Origin: Clostridium sp. CAG:413
GTDB lineage: Bacteria > Bacillota > Clostridia > Oscillospirales > Acutalibacteraceae
Reading direction: 5' to 3'
Length of the DNA stretch: 7,270 nucleotides
NCBI GenBank assembly: GCA_000431775.1
Contig: FR888177.1
Coordinates: 27,624 to 34,893 of the forward strand
Positions 5,787 through 7,270 of the stretch are shown one piece after another. Numbering within the stretch: position 1 is the stretch's first letter; each line of letters opens with the position of its first letter. The position numbers and the translations under genes were made by a program. The notes beneath the pieces were generated by a model that was not told the origin of the DNA, did no database searches, and worked only from the letters and a program-made list of their open reading frames with translations.

Positions 5787-6569
5787 ATGGAAAAGATAAC
5801 TGCCCGCACCAACGAAAAAATCAAATACGCCTCTCACCTTGCCGAGAGCGCTTCGTTCCGCCGTGAAAGAGGGGAATTCCTGCTCGAGGGGGCGAGGCTC
5901 TGCTCCGACGCGGCGCAGACGGGCGTTGAAATATCGGCGGCGTTCTTCACGGCAAAGGCGCTGTGGAAATATCCCGAATATATCGAGAGCATAAAGCCGG
6001 TGAGCGGCATATGCTATGAAATAAGCGCCGAGGTCTCGCAAAAGCTCTCGGGCACGGAGAATCCGCAGGGAGTTTTTTGCATCTGCCGTATGCAGAGGGC
6101 GGCGAGCGGCTTCGGCCTGACGCCCGGCGGCAAATATCTGGCGCTTGAGAACATACAGGATCCGTCAAATCTCGGTGCGATATGCAGGAGCGCCGAGGCA
6201 ATAGGCATTGACGGGCTGCTCGTCAGCGGCGGCTGCGATATTTATAATCCCAAGGCGCTGCGGGCTTCGATGGGCTCGCTGCTGCGTATGTATGTGGCGG
6301 AGACCGCCGATTTGCCCGCCATGCTCGCCGAGGCGAACGAAGCGGGGATGCTGACTCTCGCCTCCGTGCCGAGCCGCGACGCCGAGGATATCAGAGACGT
6401 CGATAAAAGCGGCGGAGTCGTCTGCTGCGTGGGTAACGAGGGGTCGGGTCTGAGCGACGGCGCGATAGCCGTCTGCCGCAAGAGGATAACCATACCGATG
6501 GGCGGCAGAGCCGAATCGCTCAACGCCGCCGCCGCATCCGCCATTCTGGCATGGGAGCTGAAAAGATGA
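5787..6569 (+). CDS. TrmH-family (SpoU) RNA ribose 2'-O-methyltransferase
   Basis: A 260-residue SPOUT enzyme, predicted to methylate a ribose 2'-OH in rRNA or tRNA using S-adenosylmethionine. Residues about 1-105 resemble the L30e-like substrate-binding domain of YsgA/RlmB-type proteins (ITARTNEKIKYASHL, then FLLEGARLCSDAA). The catalytic domain carries the three SpoU motifs: NIQDPSNLGAICRS (122-135, with Asn128), VGNEGSGLS (215-223, with Glu218) and IPMGGRAESLNAAA (236-249, with Asn246). The ribosome site is AAGGTAG (5773-5779), seven bases upstream. It overlaps dprA in an ATGA junction, so the two are translationally linked. In Bacillus the related ysgA also lies near the infC region. The target nucleotide cannot be told from sequence; it is clearly distinct from the rlmB gene at 459. 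Confidence 0.88.
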   Translation: MEKITARTNEKIKYASHLAESASFRRERGEFLLEGARLCSDAAQTGVEISAAFFTAKALWKYPEYIESIKPVSGICYEISAEVSQKLSGTENPQGVFCICRMQRAASGFGLTPGGKYLALENIQDPSNLGAICRSAEAIGIDGLLVSGGCDIYNPKALRASMGSLLRMYVAETADLPAMLAEANEAGMLTLASVPSRDAEDIRDVDKSGGVVCCVGNEGSGLSDGAIAVCRKRITIPMGGRAESLNAAAASAILAWELKR

Positions 6570-7270
6570 GCGATAAAAAGTATTGGATATGGCTCTCCCA
6601 AGCCCTCGGAGCGGGCGCAAGGGTCGATGAGATACTCAGCGCCTTTCCCGAGCCGGAGAAGCTGTATTTTGCGGATGACGCCGAGCGCATGACGGCGGGA
6701 GTCTTCACCCGCAGGCAGCTTGAGCGGCTTAATAAGACAAAGCTCTCCGACGCGGAGACGGCGATAAGGGTCTGCGCCAAAAACGGCTGGGAGATATGCG
6801 TCCCCACCGACGGGGATTACCCCGAGGAGCTTAAAAGGCTCGCGGATATGCCGCTTGTTTTGTATGTAGACGGGGATATTTCGAGGATAAAGGACAAAAT
6901 ATCCATCGGGATAGTCGGCACGAGGCAGCCGTCATATGACAGCACCTGTATTGCGCGCACCGTGGCGGGCGACCTTGCCTCGGCGGGGGCTGCCGTCATC
7001 AGCGGAGGCGCTCTCGGCATTGACAGCGCCGCCCACGAGGGAGCTGTCGCGGCGGGCGGAGTCACGGTCTGCGTCATGGGCTGCGGGCTAGGGTGCGATT
7101 ACCTGCGCGATAATGAGCCGCTGCGCCGCCGTATAAGGGAGACGGGCGCTCTGATAAGCGAGTTTACCCCGCTTTCGTCGGCTTCACGCACCACCTTCCC
7201 GATAAGGAACAGGATAATCTCGGGCATCAGCCACGGCGTGCTCGTGGTCGAGGCGGGCGAAAAAAGCGGC
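6566..7270 (+). CDS. dprA: DNA-processing protein DprA, N-terminal part
   Basis: DprA (Smf) binds incoming single-stranded DNA during natural transformation and loads RecA; it is also widespread in bacteria not known to be competent. The frame stays open for 235 codons to the window edge, against about 360 in the family, so the end lies outside. Residues 1-90 form the N-terminal helical SAM-like domain (KYWIWLSQALGAG). The Rossmann-like DprA domain follows: GIVGTRQPS (115-123), SGGALGIDSAAHEGA (146-160), VCVMGCGLGCDYL, then SEF and FPIRNRIISG (211-220), and VLVVEAGEKSG at the edge. The usual Arg of the S-G-x-A-R-G-I-D motif is Leu150 here. The start overlaps the upstream stop as ATGA, and GGGAG (6553-6557) is eight bases before it. 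Confidence 0.93.
   Translation, partial: MSDKKYWIWLSQALGAGARVDEILSAFPEPEKLYFADDAERMTAGVFTRRQLERLNKTKLSDAETAIRVCAKNGWEICVPTDGDYPEELKRLADMPLVLYVDGDISRIKDKISIGIVGTRQPSYDSTCIARTVAGDLASAGAAVISGGALGIDSAAHEGAVAAGGVTVCVMGCGLGCDYLRDNEPLRRRIRETGALISEFTPLSSASRTTFPIRNRIISGISHGVLVVEAGEKSG

Overview
The window looks like chromosomal DNA of a Gram-positive, probably endospore-forming Clostridia, most likely a Ruminococcus-like or Oscillospiraceae gut bacterium. This is an inference from four things: the infC-rpmI-rplT order behind an attenuator-type leader; strong AAGGAGG-type ribosome sites; GC-rich coding sequence that still uses many ATA (Ile) and AGG/AGA (Arg) codons; and the start of a SpoIIE-like membrane protein at the left edge. 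I saw no mobile element, CRISPR array, rRNA or tRNA.

Layout. The left edge (1-216, minus strand) is the N-terminal 72 codons of a multi-pass membrane protein resembling stage II sporulation protein E. A divergent intergenic region (217-458) holds an A/T-rich inverted repeat and an extended -10 promoter reading right. It drives a TrmH/RlmB-type 23S rRNA ribose methyltransferase (459-1202), followed directly by a large gene (1212-4049). I read that gene as a catalytically degenerate P1B-type ATPase fused to a long acidic, low-complexity N-terminal region. An intrinsic terminator (4059-4086) closes this unit.

Next is a 361-nt gene-free stretch with a 17-bp direct repeat, a good sigma-A promoter (4210-4238) and a structured 5' leader ending in a strong terminator hairpin (4351-4384). 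This fits the L20-type autoregulatory leader of Firmicutes. It feeds infC (IF-3, apparently started by a rare AUC codon), rpmI (bL35) and rplT (bL20), closed by another strong terminator (5580-5621). After a 165-nt spacer comes a second SPOUT/TrmH-family RNA methyltransferase (5787-6569), overlapping by four bases the start of dprA (6566 to the right edge, truncated by the window).

How the genes fit together. Most of the window is translation machinery: an initiation factor, two 50S proteins and two predicted RNA ribose methyltransferases. In the ribosomal operon, L20 is the likely feedback regulator through the leader, and IF-3 may also limit its own translation through the non-AUG start. 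The main unexplained item is the pseudo-P-type ATPase. It keeps the eight-helix layout and motif spacing of a heavy-metal pump, but every catalytic signature is altered, and it carries a ~385-residue acidic extension. A sensing, scaffolding or regulatory membrane role is possible, but the sequence does not say which.
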